A stretch of DNA of 64,000 bases from CAVQAH01 sp963784195 (GCA_963784195.1 CAWARA010000016.1:372001-436000), one strand, 5' to 3'. Shown: positions 34,830-43,867, numbered from the stretch's first letter. Notes: generated by a model from the letters alone, not told the origin. A program made the numbers and translations.

Positions 34830-36139
34830 TTCATGGCCACATAGACGGGCAGCCCGCACACGATCAGCAGGAATCCCCAGTAGACAGTCTCGGCCCCGGC
34901 GCCGCCGACCGCGTAGACGGAGTAGACGAATGCTGCACCGGCGGTCACCTTGCCGGCCGCCAGTGCACCCGGCGCTCGACCGGGCGACTGCATGAAGACG
35001 GCAAGTGACGAGAACAGATACGGGATGAGTGTGTTCAGTGTGGACAGCAGAATGATGAACGTGAACAGCTCGACGAGGCCGCGAGTGTAGTTCATCGCGA
35101 TCAGCAACGTCGTGAGCACGCCAGCGATGAGCATGCCGGCAGCAGGCGTACCCCGGCCCGACACGCGTCCGAAGACTGCGGGAAACAGCCCGTCACGAGC
35201 GACCGCCATCGGCAGCTGGCCGACGAGCAATACCCACCCGTTGAGCGCCCCGAAGCAGGACAACGCCGCACCGAGCGCCACCGCCTGCGCCGCCCTCTCG
35301 CCGCCAAGGAGCCGTGCCGCATCCGCGAACGGCGCCGTTGACTTGCTGAGCACGTCCGGCGACAGCAGGCCCATAACCGCAACGCTGCTGCCGATGTAGA
35401 TGATGGCGGTGAGGACGGTTCCGACGATGGTCGCGCGTGGAATGGTGCGGGCGGGATCGTCGATGCTTCCCGCGGGCACGGTCGCGGATTCGAGTCCAAG
35501 GAAAGCCCAGAGAGTCAGCGTCACGACTGCAGGAACAGCTGACGACAGCGTACGCAGGTCGGTCTGTTGCGGTACGAGGTACGAAGGGGTGATGTAGAAG
35601 AGACCGACCAGACCGACTCCGAACAGCGGGAGTGTCTTGAGCACTGTGGTGGCTAGCTGCGTCCGCCCCGCATGCCGCACGCCCGCGATGTTGACCGCGA
35701 TCACCAACCACACCGTGACGACGGCAAGCGTTGCCGCCGAGAGCGGCGTACGAACGATGCCGGGAATGAACGGGTCGAGATAGCCGACGAAGGCCACGGC
35801 CAGCGCGCCGAGGCTGGACCACATCGAGATCCAGTAGCCCCACGCCACGAGGAAGCCCGCGAGATCGCCGAACGCGACGCGCGTGTACGCGTACGGACCA
35901 CCGGCAGCGGGATCCAATCGGGAGAGCCTCGCGAACACCAGCGCCAGAAGGATTGCGCCGGTTGCCGACACCAACCAACCGACCAGGCTGAGCCCGCCGT
36001 AGGGCGCGAGTGACGCGGGCAACAAGAAGATTCCGGAGCCGATCATGTTGCCGATGACGAGGGCAACCGTCGTCCAGAATCCGAGCGTCTGTTTGGAGGA
36101 AGTGGAACTGGTGATGTCGGCGCGCACCTGCGTGACCAA
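34805..36139 (-). CDS. APC-superfamily amino acid permease/antiporter
   Basis: 444 residues with about 12 membrane helices. The helix-1 signature GNMIGSGIFLLP (residues about 30-41) is that of the basic amino acid/polyamine antiporter group (AdiC/ArcD/CadB-like). ARLSRLDPAAGGPYAYTRVAFGDLAGFL in helix 3 and LTLWAFLGLESATVPAGSIDDPARTIPRA in helix 6 fit the same group. It moves an amino acid across the inner membrane; substrate identity cannot be read. The final residues RVHDGGS and the stop codon come from the 13-bp repeat array. Confidence 0.9.
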   Translation of the reverse strand: MVTQVRADITSSTSSKQTLGFWTTVALVIGNMIGSGIFLLPASLAPYGGLSLVGWLVSATGAILLALVFARLSRLDPAAGGPYAYTRVAFGDLAGFLVAWGYWISMWSSLGALAVAFVGYLDPFIPGIVRTPLSAATLAVVTVWLVIAVNIAGVRHAGRTQLATTVLKTLPLFGVGLVGLFYITPSYLVPQQTDLRTLSSAVPAVVTLTLWAFLGLESATVPAGSIDDPARTIPRATIVGTVLTAIIYIGSSVAVMGLLSPDVLSKSTAPFADAARLLGGERAAQAVALGAALSCFGALNGWVLLVGQLPMAVARDGLFPAVFGRVSGRGTPAAGMLIAGVLTTLLIAMNYTRGLVELFTFIILLSTLNTLIPYLFSSLAVFMQSPGRAPGALAAGKVTAGAAFVYSVYAVGGAGAETVYWGFLLIVCGLPVYVAMKRVHDGGS

Positions 36140-36208
36140 TCAGGCCTCCCGGAGGCGCCGAACTATACCGTATTCAGACCTGCCGCCCGCGGTGCGGTGG
36201 CCAGGCTG

Positions 36209-36382
36209 CTACTGTGCTTTCGAGGCAGACGCCGCCGCGGCCTTGGCGTCGTATTCCCGCTGCGTCCGGAGAATGCTGCACCACTCTTTGTGCTCGGCGA
36301 TCGGCATGCCGCATTCCACGCACACGCGAACGCGCTGCCGGGGTTCTGAGTTTCGCGAGAACAGCTTCTGCCACAAGGACAT
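36209..36382 (-). CDS. Tiny zinc-knuckle-like protein, 57 aa
   Basis: The gene is preceded by a perfect Shine-Dalgarno sequence (GGAGGTGACC directly before ATG 36382), which strongly supports translation. The product begins MSLWQKLFSRN, then VCVECGMPIAEHKEWCSI places C-x2-C and H-x3-C ligands as in a small zinc ribbon. It ends in an Ala/Lys-rich helix (YDAKAAAASASKAQ). No family name is known to me. It is transcribed alone, 69 bp upstream of the amino acid permease start on the same strand. Confidence 0.7.
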   Translation of the reverse strand: MSLWQKLFSRNSEPRQRVRVCVECGMPIAEHKEWCSILRTQREYDAKAAAASASKAQ

Positions 36383-36663
36383 GGTCACCTCCAGGACTCG
36401 TTGGACGCCTGCCGGTCAGGCCAGCCGGCCGATGATGAATTTACGTATGGGCTCGGTCATTTGTTTCGCGCGAGACCAAGCCTCGACCCCGCTGAAGCTT
36501 CGGCGCGGCAGGCCACACCAACCCCGCTGGCTTCACTGCTCAGACGTTCCGAACGCGGCAATGGTTGGCTGAGGTCAGACACGTGCAAGTCCCTAACCTC
36601 TGCAGGGGCAGCTGGATTGGGCGCACACCTTGCACAGAGAGGCCGTAAACAGGAGGCACATAC

Positions 36664-37128
36664 ATGAATCGAAACGCTTTTGCTGCGGTCGTGCTGGCGC
36701 TCGGACTCTCGACAGCGCTTGCCGCGCAGAATCCGCCGCCGACTCAGCCACCGGCGCAGCCACCGCAGCCGCCGTCGGCGAGCCAGCCAGCGATGGCTGC
36801 CCAGACCGTGACCCTTGAAGGCTGCCTCGCAGCTGAAAAGGCTGACGTGAAGGAGGACTTCTTCCTGACCAGCGCCCGCGTGAAGAGCCCCGCGTCGGGC
36901 GCTCCGACCGCTGAACAGCCCACGGGCACCAGCGGCGTGGGGGCTTCGAAGTACCAAGTGAAGGGCCTGGAAGCCAACCGGCTTCAGGAGTTCGTGGGAC
37001 AGCGCGTGGAGATCATCGGCAAGCTCGATCCCAAGGCTCGTGAGAGCGCAAGCCCCGCGGGCGACGCGCCAGCACTCCAGGCGACCTCCATCAAGAAGAT
37101 CGAAGGTACCTGCCCGGCAGCGAAGTAG
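36664..37128 (+). CDS. Secreted small protein, OB-like EGCL family (paralogue of 61557-62005)
   Basis: 154 residues, with signal peptide (FAAVVLALGLSTALA) then a Pro/Gln-rich linker (residues 24-42). The mature domain has TVTLEGCLAAE, DFFLTSARVKS, YQVKGLEANRLQEFVGQRVEIIGKLDPK and a final Cys in EGTC. The second half (VGQRVEIIGKLD) looks like strands of an OB-type barrel. The same order of motifs (TVTATGCL, FVLSNVKW, LTEHIGKTVEVTGTIDK, SSSC) occurs in the gene at 61557-62005. The two conserved Cys probably form a disulfide. A good AGGAGG precedes the ATG, and a hairpin terminator follows. Confidence 0.75.
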   Translation: MNRNAFAAVVLALGLSTALAAQNPPPTQPPAQPPQPPSASQPAMAAQTVTLEGCLAAEKADVKEDFFLTSARVKSPASGAPTAEQPTGTSGVGASKYQVKGLEANRLQEFVGQRVEIIGKLDPKARESASPAGDAPALQATSIKKIEGTCPAAK

Positions 37129-37136
37129 GCTCCAGT

Positions 37137-37176
37137 GTGCCGCGACCGCCCTAGTGGTCGCGGCACTCTCTCTTCA
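37137..37176 (+). terminator. Intrinsic terminator after the EGCL protein
   Basis: GTGCCGCGACC (37137-37147) pairs perfectly with GGTCGCGGCAC (37156-37166), loop of 8 bases, followed by TCTCTCTTC. It begins 9 bp after the stop codon. Confidence 0.75.
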
Positions 37177-37247
37177 CACTCCCGCGTAAGTTTTTCCGAT
37201 GAGTATCGTGACGCGTCGGGGCCGGCACTTCGAGGCCTGACAACGGC

Positions 37248-37664
37248 TCAGTCGGCGGCGGCGGCGCGCAGACGTTCGACGATGTCGGCAGGCAGCTCGA
37301 GGATCTTCATCGGTTCGTTCGGCCGCTTGCTGACGAACGCCGTTTTGATACGGCCATCCCCCACGTGGATCTCACCACGCTCGATCCTGAACTCGTACTC
37401 CATCGTTTTACGCGTCACGTGTGTGACGCTGACGTAAATCTCGAACTCTTCTTCGAAGCGAAGCGGCGCCTTGAACTCGAACGAGGCTGCGAGCCGCGGC
37501 CAGCCCGTCAGCTCGCCCGCCCGCGCGATCGTCAAGCCGGCCGCCCGCCACAACGCGTGCTCGGCTTCTTCCATGTAGCGGAAGAACATGCTGAAGTGGA
37601 CGAGACCGGCGAGGTCGGTGTCCGCGAACTGGACCCGGCGGTGATACGCAAAGCCTCGCGCCAT
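37248..37664 (-). CDS. Hot-dog acyl-CoA thioesterase (4-hydroxybenzoyl-CoA type)
   Basis: 138 residues from ATG 37664, one base after the upstream gene's stop (TGAGATG), so it is tightly coupled. The N-terminal signature FADTDLAGLVHFSMFFRYMEEAEHALWR is that of the 4HBT/YbgC branch, with the catalytic Asp in DTDLAG. FEFKAPLRFEEEFEIYVSV follows. It would hydrolyse an acyl- or aryl-CoA thioester. Coupling to a flavin halogenase-like oxidoreductase suggests release of a modified acyl or aryl product. Confidence 0.88.
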   Translation of the reverse strand: MARGFAYHRRVQFADTDLAGLVHFSMFFRYMEEAEHALWRAAGLTIARAGELTGWPRLAASFEFKAPLRFEEEFEIYVSVTHVTRKTMEYEFRIERGEIHVGDGRIKTAFVSKRPNEPMKILELPADIVERLRAAAAD

Positions 37665-37665
37665 C

Positions 37666-38973
37666 TCAGGGCCGGCGCCCCTCGGGCAGCACCAGCTCGT
37701 TGGCCTTGCCCTGCGCGTCTTCGATCGTGGAGCCGGCCCGCCAGGAAGGAATCGCCCGCTTGTCGGGAGGGTAGAGCGATTCCATCGGCGCCCAGACTTT
37801 GTCCACACGATCGGTAAACAGATCACCAATCAGCAGATCGGTGACCGTGCCGCGAAGTTCGGGATACGCGCGGACGAAGCCGCCGAAGCTGAACCCGTCG
37901 TAGTACTCGCAGACGAGCCGGCGCATCCGATCGACGCCATCGTTGAACGGCTGTCCCCACTTGCCAAGCTGCGCCGCGGTCGTATTCCCGGCTTCGAGGC
38001 CTTCGACGATCGCCTCGGCCGCGAGCTCGCCGGACTTGAGCGCCAGCAGGACGCCAGACGAGTACAGCGGATCGAGGAACCCGAACGCGTCGCCTACGAG
38101 CACCCATCCGTCACCCGCGACCTGCGTCGATCGATACGAGTAGTCACGCGTCACGAAATAGCCCGTCACGCGGTTGGCACCGCTCACGCGCTCCTTCACC
38201 GCAGGACACCGCTCCACCTCCTCCTCGTAGGTCTTTTCATGACCCGAGCGGCCCTTGAACAGGTAGTTGAACGGCGCAACGACGCCGACACTGACGATGT
38301 CGTTGTGGAGAGGGATGTACCAGAACCATCCGCTGCGATCGGCCGTCTGCAGGACCATCGTCGCGCCTTCATCACGTCCGCTGTCGCGGTAAGCGCCCTG
38401 CCAGTAGGTCCAGATCGCGCCCTTGTTGAGGACCGGGTCCCAGAGGCGCAGCTTGAAACGGTTTTGAAGAAGGGCGGCCTGCCCGCTGGCATCCACGACC
38501 ACCGACGCGCCGACTTCACGGCGGACACCCTGGGCATCCTTGATCCGGACACCAACGGCGCGATCGCCCTCGAACAGCACGTCGAGCACGTGCACGCCTT
38601 CCTGGGCGTCCACGCCATGCTCGCGCGCGTTCTCGAGCATCATCTGATCGAACTCGCTCCTGACCACCTGCCAGGTCTGCGAGCATTCGTGCGGCTTGTT
38701 GTCCCAGAAGTAGAAGGGCGCCGACAGCTTGCCGTTCGCGTTCACGAACTGGACGCTGTACTTCTTCACGAAGTGGCTGCGCTGCATCTTCGGCAGCATG
38801 TTCAGCCGCTTCAGCACCCAGTAGGTTTCCGGAATCAGCGACTCACCGATATGGAATCGCGGAAAGCGCTCGCGCTCGAAAAGACCCACGCGCAGCCCGC
38901 GCTGCGCGAGCAGTGTGGACGTCGTAGAACCGGCGGGGCCTCCGCCGATCACGACTACATCGTAATCAGACAT
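37666..38973 (-). CDS. FAD-dependent oxidoreductase, flavin-halogenase-like
   Basis: 435 residues. The Rossmann FAD motif is GGGPAG (residues 10-15), with HIGESL (41-46) typical of halogenases and geranylgeranyl-reductase relatives. KKYSVQF (70-76) lies where halogenases have their catalytic Lys (KxGxxF). WFWYIP (216-221) is the WxWxIP motif of flavin-dependent halogenases, which blocks monooxygenase activity. VGDAFGFLDPLYSSG is the second FAD site. Motifs therefore favour a halogenase-type enzyme acting on a carrier- or CoA-bound substrate, but a plain reductase is possible. It lies between a radical-SAM gene and a thioesterase gene on the same strand. Confidence 0.75.
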   Translation of the reverse strand: MSDYDVVVIGGGPAGSTTSTLLAQRGLRVGLFERERFPRFHIGESLIPETYWVLKRLNMLPKMQRSHFVKKYSVQFVNANGKLSAPFYFWDNKPHECSQTWQVVRSEFDQMMLENAREHGVDAQEGVHVLDVLFEGDRAVGVRIKDAQGVRREVGASVVVDASGQAALLQNRFKLRLWDPVLNKGAIWTYWQGAYRDSGRDEGATMVLQTADRSGWFWYIPLHNDIVSVGVVAPFNYLFKGRSGHEKTYEEEVERCPAVKERVSGANRVTGYFVTRDYSYRSTQVAGDGWVLVGDAFGFLDPLYSSGVLLALKSGELAAEAIVEGLEAGNTTAAQLGKWGQPFNDGVDRMRRLVCEYYDGFSFGGFVRAYPELRGTVTDLLIGDLFTDRVDKVWAPMESLYPPDKRAIPSWRAGSTIEDAQGKANELVLPEGRRP

Positions 38974-38983
38974 GTTCTCTTTC

Positions 38984-39081
38984 GCATGCCGTCGTCCGTG
39001 GTTCGTAGTCCGTGTTTCGCCGAACTTTCAGCACAAGCGCCGCGACGAGACACGGACCACGAACAACGGACTACGGCATGG
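38984..39081. repeat. Heptamer-type inverted repeat, CGTGGTT/GGACCAC
   Basis: GCATGCCGTCGTCCGTGGTTCGTAGTCCGTG on the left faces CACGGACCACGAACAACGGACTACGGCATG on the right; the units have period 7 (CGTGGTT, CGTAGTC, CGTGTTT). It separates the radical-SAM and halogenase-like genes. Confidence 0.85.
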
Positions 39082-39090
39082 ATCACGTAA

Positions 39091-40423
39091 TTATGTATAT
39101 CGAATGCCCGTGTGCTGCGGGAGGAAGAACCCGTGAAGCAGGACGTCCACGCGCAGGAGGCCTTCGCGGGTCAGCGCGATGCGGTCCTCGCTCAACTCCT
39201 CGAGATAGCCGCCAGCCTTGATTCGGCTGAGCGGCCCGGCAAAACGGCGGAGCACGTCGACGCCGTACTTCTCGCGGAAATACTGCGGACGGTTCGACCC
39301 GCGTTTGAGCTGCAGCACGAACTCGCGGATCATCCGCTCCTCGTCGTTCGGCCGATACGCGCGGCTCAAGGGGACCTCGCCCTTCTCGATCGCGCGGCTG
39401 TATTTCTCCCACGTGTCGAGGTTCTGCAGGTGCACGCCGTTGATGTGCCCGAACGACGCGACGCCCAGCCCGGCCAGGTCGGCGCCCTGCCAGAGCCGAT
39501 CGCGATAGACGAACCGGGTCTTGTCGGGATTCTTCACCGCGGTATACGCGCTGCCGATGTGATACCCCGCCGCTTCCAGCGCCTCGAAGGCCTCGCGCAC
39601 CCAGCGCCGCTTCGTCGACCAGTTCGCGACTGGCTCCTGGAATCGTCCGGTGCCCTTGAGTCAAATCGCCGCTGATCGTCGTGTTGTAGGGCAGCTCCAT
39701 CTGGTAGATGGTGACGCTATCGGGCTCGAGGTCGAGCGTCCGGCGCACGCACGCCTCCCAGTTGGCGTCCGTCTCGCCGAGCATGCCGGCGATCAAGTCG
39801 ATGTTGATCTGCGGGAAGCCAAGACGACTGGCCTGATCGTAGGTCCGCTCGATCTCGGGCGATCGATGGGCGCGGCCGTTCAGCTCGAGGATGCGATCGT
39901 CGAAGTTCTCGACGCCGAGGCTCAGGCGCGAGACGCCCATCTCCCGGATCGCCTGCAGCTTCGATTCGGTCAGCGTGCCCGGCTCGCACTCGAACGTGAT
40001 TTCCTCGGCATCGGTCCACGGCGTCTTTTCCGTGAGCCTTCCGACGAGTGACTGCAACTGGCGCGTCGACAGGAACGACGGCGTGCCTCCCCCGAAGTAC
40101 ACGAAGTCGAGCCGCCTGCCGGCAATGGCCGGCTTCTGCTGGTACAGCTCCCACTCCCGGGCCAGGAGATCCAGGTACTGTTCGACCTCGCGCGCGTTCT
40201 TGTCCGTGTAGACGCGGAAGTAACAAAAATGGCATCGCTTCCGGCAAAAGGGGATATGGAGATACAGCCCCAGCGGCACGTCGGCCGGCTGGCTCTCGAG
40301 CGCGGCAATGCCGTCCGTGGCGGCCGCGGCGGCGGTCCACACCGAAAATGGCGGGTAATTCGCGACGAAATAACTTCCGACGTCCGTCTGATCTATTTCC
40401 AGGGTGGGGGGAGTATCGGCCAT
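39091..40423 (-). pseudogene. Radical-SAM coproporphyrinogen-oxidase-like (HemN/HemW) protein, frameshifted
   Basis: The frame from 40423 encodes the 4Fe-4S/SAM site CRKRCHFC (C60, C64, C67), the GGGTPSFLS SAM-binding loop, SLGVENFDDRIL and DLIAGMLGET, all typical of HemN/HemW-like enzymes. Near 39660 (GACTCAAGGGC) one extra base must be removed to continue RFQEPVANWSTKRRWVREAFEAL and VKNPDKTRFVYRDRLWQGADL, ending at 39091. A second Fe-S cluster site is not seen. The HemN-type C-terminus (LAGLGVASFGHINGVH) is present. Genomic coupling to a halogenase-like gene and a thioesterase suggests specialised metabolism rather than haem synthesis. Confidence 0.8.
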
Positions 40424-40480
40424 CTTCTGTTTAATACGCGCGAGCGTAGCGATCCGCTTCAGCCGGACTTGGGCAAAAGG

Positions 40481-40588
40481 CCGTGGTTCGTGGTTCGTGG
40501 TTCGTCGCTCGTAGCTCGAAGATCTCAGCAGCGACTTCTTCGCCCTACGAGCGACGAGCTACGAGCTACGAACTACGAGCTACGAACC
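40481..40588. repeat. Heptamer repeat arms, CGTGGTT / CTACGAG
   Basis: Left: CGTGGTT three times, CGTCGCT, CGTAGCT. Right: CTACGAG, CGACGAG, CTACGAG, CTACGAA, CTACGAG, CTACGAA. Period 7, arms partly complementary, spacer about 25 bp. Located between the ferredoxin stop and the radical-SAM start. Confidence 0.9.
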
Positions 40589-40693
40589 GATGTTCCTGTG
40601 CGCAGACAGTCCTCTCCCGAAACCTGGCCCGCGGGAAAACACTGATTATACCTGGGCTATCTGCGTGAAGGGCAAAGAGTTCGCGAGATGGCG

Positions 40694-41062
40694 TCAGCCG
40701 TGCGCGACCTGCCGTTCCTTGGGATCGATTGCCATCAACGACGGGTTGGCGTCGACGTGCGCCTTGACGATCGCCTCGGCTTTCGCGATCGCCTCGGCAT
40801 CGCCGCTGCGGTAGATGTCGTTGGCGGGAATCAGGTCCTTCTGGCTGGCGGGCGTCGAATCATGACTGTCGTAGATCGCCGCAACCGGGCAGGCCGGCAC
40901 GCACGCGCCGCAATCGATGCACTCCTCCGGATGGATGTAGAGCATCGTCGCGGCCTCGAACTCGGGCTCGTCTTTTCGGGGATGGATGCAGTCGACCGGG
41001 CAGACGTCCACACATGCCGTGTCCTTGGTATCAATGCAAGGGTCCGTGATCACGAATGGCAT
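40694..41062 (-). CDS. fdxA: Seven-iron ferredoxin
   Basis: A 122-residue electron carrier with a 3Fe-4S and a 4Fe-4S cluster. Cysteines are C9, C17, C21 (CIDTKDTACVDVCP), the often unliganded C25, and C48, C51, C54, C58 (CIDCGACVPACP). By analogy with the Azotobacter type, C9/C17/C58 bind the 3Fe and C21/C48/C51/C54 the 4Fe cluster. The C-terminal 50 residues are the helical tail usual in this family. AGGAG precedes the ATG. It may supply electrons to the neighbouring radical-SAM enzyme. Confidence 0.93.
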   Translation of the reverse strand: MPFVITDPCIDTKDTACVDVCPVDCIHPRKDEPEFEAATMLYIHPEECIDCGACVPACPVAAIYDSHDSTPASQKDLIPANDIYRSGDAEAIAKAEAIVKAHVDANPSLMAIDPKERQVAHG

Positions 41063-41174
41063 GATGAGCAGCTCCTGGAGGTCAATCCGCGGTCCGTCCT
41101 GTCTCCCACGGGGGATGCAAGGGACGTTCGGATTTAATCACAATCAGGAGTGTCAGGCCAGTGGCTGGCAGGAA

Positions 41175-42065
41175 CTACCGCGACTGCCACGCCTCGAAGA
41201 CGAAAGCCACGCCACCTGTGACGGCAAGCGTGGAGCTGTTCGCATCCTGCTTCGAGATGGTCCTGGCGACGGCGCCAAACGCCGATACCGCCGGGTTGAG
41301 CGCGACGCTCAGCGCTCCGCTGACATCGGTGCGGCTCTGCCCCAATCCCAATTCGGCGCTCAGCTCGTCGCGGCGGATTGAGTGCGAGCGGCTGACCGTT
41401 CCGGTGACGGCCGTACGAGTGGTGAGCGCGACCTCGAGTGCGCCGCTCGCGAACAGCGCACCCCGCGAAAAATAGCCGGCGCTGCCGAAGGTGCGCCAGC
41501 GATCGCGCCGGAGCTCCACGCTGGCTGGAATTGCCCAGCTCACCCGTGACGCGTCCGGCCGCGGAGCGTACGTCAGAATCTCGAGGAGAGGGGTCAGCGC
41601 AAAGCCGATTCTATGGTCGCCCGCGGATGGATCCTTCAGCTGGATCTTCGTACTCACGTACATGTCGCCGATGCCGCGCACGACCGTGCCATCTGAATCG
41701 CCGGCGTGATAGTACGGAACGTTGAAGTTGAATTGCACGCGTGGTGCGATCCCAACCCCACCGTCAATCACCGGCACGTCCACCTCTCGGTATGACGGTG
41801 TCCGCCAATACGAGAACGCGACGCTCATCGTCCCGCCACCTTGTGGAATGACGGACGCATCGTCGAGCCACGACCCAAAACTGAGCGTGCTGATGCCCAC
41901 GGTCTGCAACTCCGGCGCACCGGCCGCAGACGGCTGCGCCGCCGCTCCCGGCCGGTTCTTGGAGTGGCCGTAGGCATTGCCGTTTCCCTGTGCGAGCGCG
42001 TCACTCGCGGCCAACGCAAACACGACGACGATCCCAACGGTCGCTACGCTGCGACGACTAGTCAT
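41175..42065 (-). CDS. Outer-membrane beta-barrel (porin-like) protein
   Basis: 296 residues from ATG 42065 (an ATG three codons upstream is equally usable). A signal peptide (VATVGIVVVFALAASDALAQG) is followed by alternating hydrophobic/polar strands about 10 residues long (TMSVAFSYWRTPSYREVDV, RVQFNFNVPYYHAG, HRIGFALTPLLEILTYA) and an aromatic near-terminal strand (GVAFVFEAW). It resembles transporter-type barrels in Acidobacteria but no specific substrate is evident. The start overlaps the stop of the 42058-42849 gene by 8 bp, so the two are translationally coupled. Confidence 0.75.
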   Translation of the reverse strand: MTSRRSVATVGIVVVFALAASDALAQGNGNAYGHSKNRPGAAAQPSAAGAPELQTVGISTLSFGSWLDDASVIPQGGGTMSVAFSYWRTPSYREVDVPVIDGGVGIAPRVQFNFNVPYYHAGDSDGTVVRGIGDMYVSTKIQLKDPSAGDHRIGFALTPLLEILTYAPRPDASRVSWAIPASVELRRDRWRTFGSAGYFSRGALFASGALEVALTTRTAVTGTVSRSHSIRRDELSAELGLGQSRTDVSGALSVALNPAVSAFGAVARTISKQDANSSTLAVTGGVAFVFEAWQSR

Positions 42066-42849
42066 CCGAACCACCCGACTTCTTACCCTTCGGTTTCTGG
42101 GTCGTAGTCGTCGTCGTCACAGTCGCCGTCGCCGACACCTGTGTCTCGGTTTCAGCGATCATGCCGCGCGCCTCGTATTCGGCGCGCTGCGCTTCGACCG
42201 CGCCACTCGCCGCCGGCTTCAGCGTCTGGATGGACTGACCGAGGCTGAGACCGTCGTCAACCATCTTCATTTTCAGCTGCGTGAAATCCAGGCCGAGGTT
42301 GTTGGACACGTTGACGGCCGCAACGAATTGACCGAGGTTGCGGAATCCGTCGGCGGCTTTCATCAGATCCGCGCCTTGCGGAAGCCGCGACTGCAGCTTG
42401 CTCGCAAGGTTCGTGTTCTTCTGCAACTTTTGTTGCACAGCCGTCAGCGTGACGGGCTGCGACGTCGTCGTGCCCGTCCCAGCGGTAGTCGACGCGCTGG
42501 CGCCTGCACTCGTGGTCGACGTTTCTGACTTCTTGGCTGACGCCATCTTCGCCGGCTTCGACTTCTCGGCGCCGGACGCGGAGGACGCCGGTGACGCCGC
42601 CTTCGCGGACTTCGTCGCGGCCGGAGGTGACGACTTCGCCGTCTTCACGGGAGCCTTGGTGGCTTTCGGAGAAGACTGAGCGCTCACCTTGACCCCCTGG
42701 GGCGCCTTGGGCGCGCCAGTTGAGGCCTTCGGAGCGCTGGTCTGCGTCTTCGGTTTTTGCCCGCCGCCGCGCCCCTGCGCGATCAACGACACGCCGGACG
42801 CGAACAGAATGATGACCGTCATCGCGATTGACCGCTTTAGACGCTGCAT
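42058..42849 (-). CDS. Secreted Ala/Ser/Thr/Lys-rich protein with conserved helical C-terminal domain
   Basis: 263 residues. The signal peptide (IAMTVIILFASGVSLIAQ) is followed by a disordered, Lys/Ala/Pro/Thr-rich region (residues about 27-130) resembling cell-wall linkers. A compact helical domain (about 131-200) follows: QKLQKNTNLASKLQSRLPQG, DLMKAADGFRNLGQFVAAVNVSNNLGL. I recall similar domains only in uncharacterised acidobacterial proteins. A Thr-run (VTTTTTTQKPKGKK) ends it. It is coupled by overlap to the barrel gene downstream, so it may anchor or chaperone that protein in the envelope. A small hairpin (GGGTTCT/AGAACCC, 42869-42887) lies in its 5' leader region. Confidence 0.65.
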   Translation of the reverse strand: MQRLKRSIAMTVIILFASGVSLIAQGRGGGQKPKTQTSAPKASTGAPKAPQGVKVSAQSSPKATKAPVKTAKSSPPAATKSAKAASPASSASGAEKSKPAKMASAKKSETSTTSAGASASTTAGTGTTTSQPVTLTAVQQKLQKNTNLASKLQSRLPQGADLMKAADGFRNLGQFVAAVNVSNNLGLDFTQLKMKMVDDGLSLGQSIQTLKPAASGAVEAQRAEYEARGMIAETETQVSATATVTTTTTTQKPKGKKSGGSDD

Positions 42850-43079
42850 GGCCCGGTACCTCCGTTAATCGGGTTCTCCGAAGAACCCTTTGGAGCGCAA
42901 GGGACATACCGGCGATCAGCGGCCGGCCGGACGACCGTAAGTGTCTGTGGACGAAGGAATTACTTGCGGCTGACGATTTCGCAGGCGGGTGGCCCGATTA
43001 CGTCGTTGAAACTGGGGTCTCCGATTCGAGGCGCGCCCCGTTGCACAACGCGGGGCGACTCCGATGGTGCCGGGCGCAG

Positions 43080-43778
43080 TTACCGCCGCGGGCGAACGGG
43101 AATCGGCGAGCGGCCAGACATCGCAGCCATGAGCGGCGCGAGGATCATTCCCGCAACAAAGCCCCCGATGTGGGCGAGATACGCGACGCCACCGGTCTCG
43201 GGCGTGTCAGCCACGCTGCCGAAGCCGTTGATGAACTGCAACACGATCCAGAGGCCCAGCATCATGATGGCAGGCACCGTGGCGACACCGCCGTATGTCA
43301 TGACGTAGACGCGATTGCGCGGGAACATCACGAGGTAACCGCCGAGCACGCCGCTGATGGCGCCGGACGCGCCCACGGTCGGTACGATCGATCCGCTGTT
43401 GAAGACGATGTGCGCGAGACCCGCGGCGACGCCGCAGACGAGATAGAACGCGAGGAAGCGCAGGTGGCCGACGCGATGTTCGACGTTGTCGCCAAAAATC
43501 CAGAGGAAGAGCATGTTGCCGCCGAGGTGGCCCCAGCCGCCGTGCAGGAACATCGAGGTCATCAAGGTGACCCAGTAGGGGTAAGGGATCGCCGGCGGCA
43601 GATCGCGGCCCGCGGAGAACTCACGCGGAACGACGCCCCAGGCCTCGATGAAACTCTGCAGTTGTGCGCCGCTTGGCTGGCTCAGTTCGAGGAACCACGC
43701 CAGCACGTTCAGCACGATCAGGCCGATGGTGATGTAGGCAATCCCTTGTTGCTCGTTTTCATCTCCAATTGGAAACAT
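43080..43778 (-). CDS. Rhomboid-family intramembrane serine protease
   Basis: 232 residues with six membrane helices. The catalytic dyad is visible: Ser138 in VGASGAISG and His203 in AHIGGF. The HGGWGHLGGNMLFLWIFG helix-2 signature and the N-terminal WFLELS/loop-1 region also fit. It cleaves transmembrane segments of other proteins; substrates are unknown. Monocistronic; it sits between a 230-bp gap and the heptamer array that ends the BACON gene. Confidence 0.93.
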   Translation of the reverse strand: MFPIGDENEQQGIAYITIGLIVLNVLAWFLELSQPSGAQLQSFIEAWGVVPREFSAGRDLPPAIPYPYWVTLMTSMFLHGGWGHLGGNMLFLWIFGDNVEHRVGHLRFLAFYLVCGVAAGLAHIVFNSGSIVPTVGASGAISGVLGGYLVMFPRNRVYVMTYGGVATVPAIMMLGLWIVLQFINGFGSVADTPETGGVAYLAHIGGFVAGMILAPLMAAMSGRSPIPVRPRR

Positions 43779-43810
43779 GTGACCCTGTCCTCGCCTCTGC
43801 CCGCCAGTCT

Positions 43811-43867
43811 CATCCGATTCCGATGTCCGATTCCGATTTCCGATCTCCGATTACGATCCCGATTGCG
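43811..43867. repeat. Heptamer array (TCCGATT) overlapping the BACON gene stop
   Basis: CCGATTC, CGATGTC, CGATTCC, CGATTTC, CGATCTC, CGATTAC units in tandem. On the minus strand the BACON-protein stop codon TAA and its last residues (SGS) are read from this array. The same heptamer family reappears as an inverted pair at 56688-56818. Confidence 0.8.
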
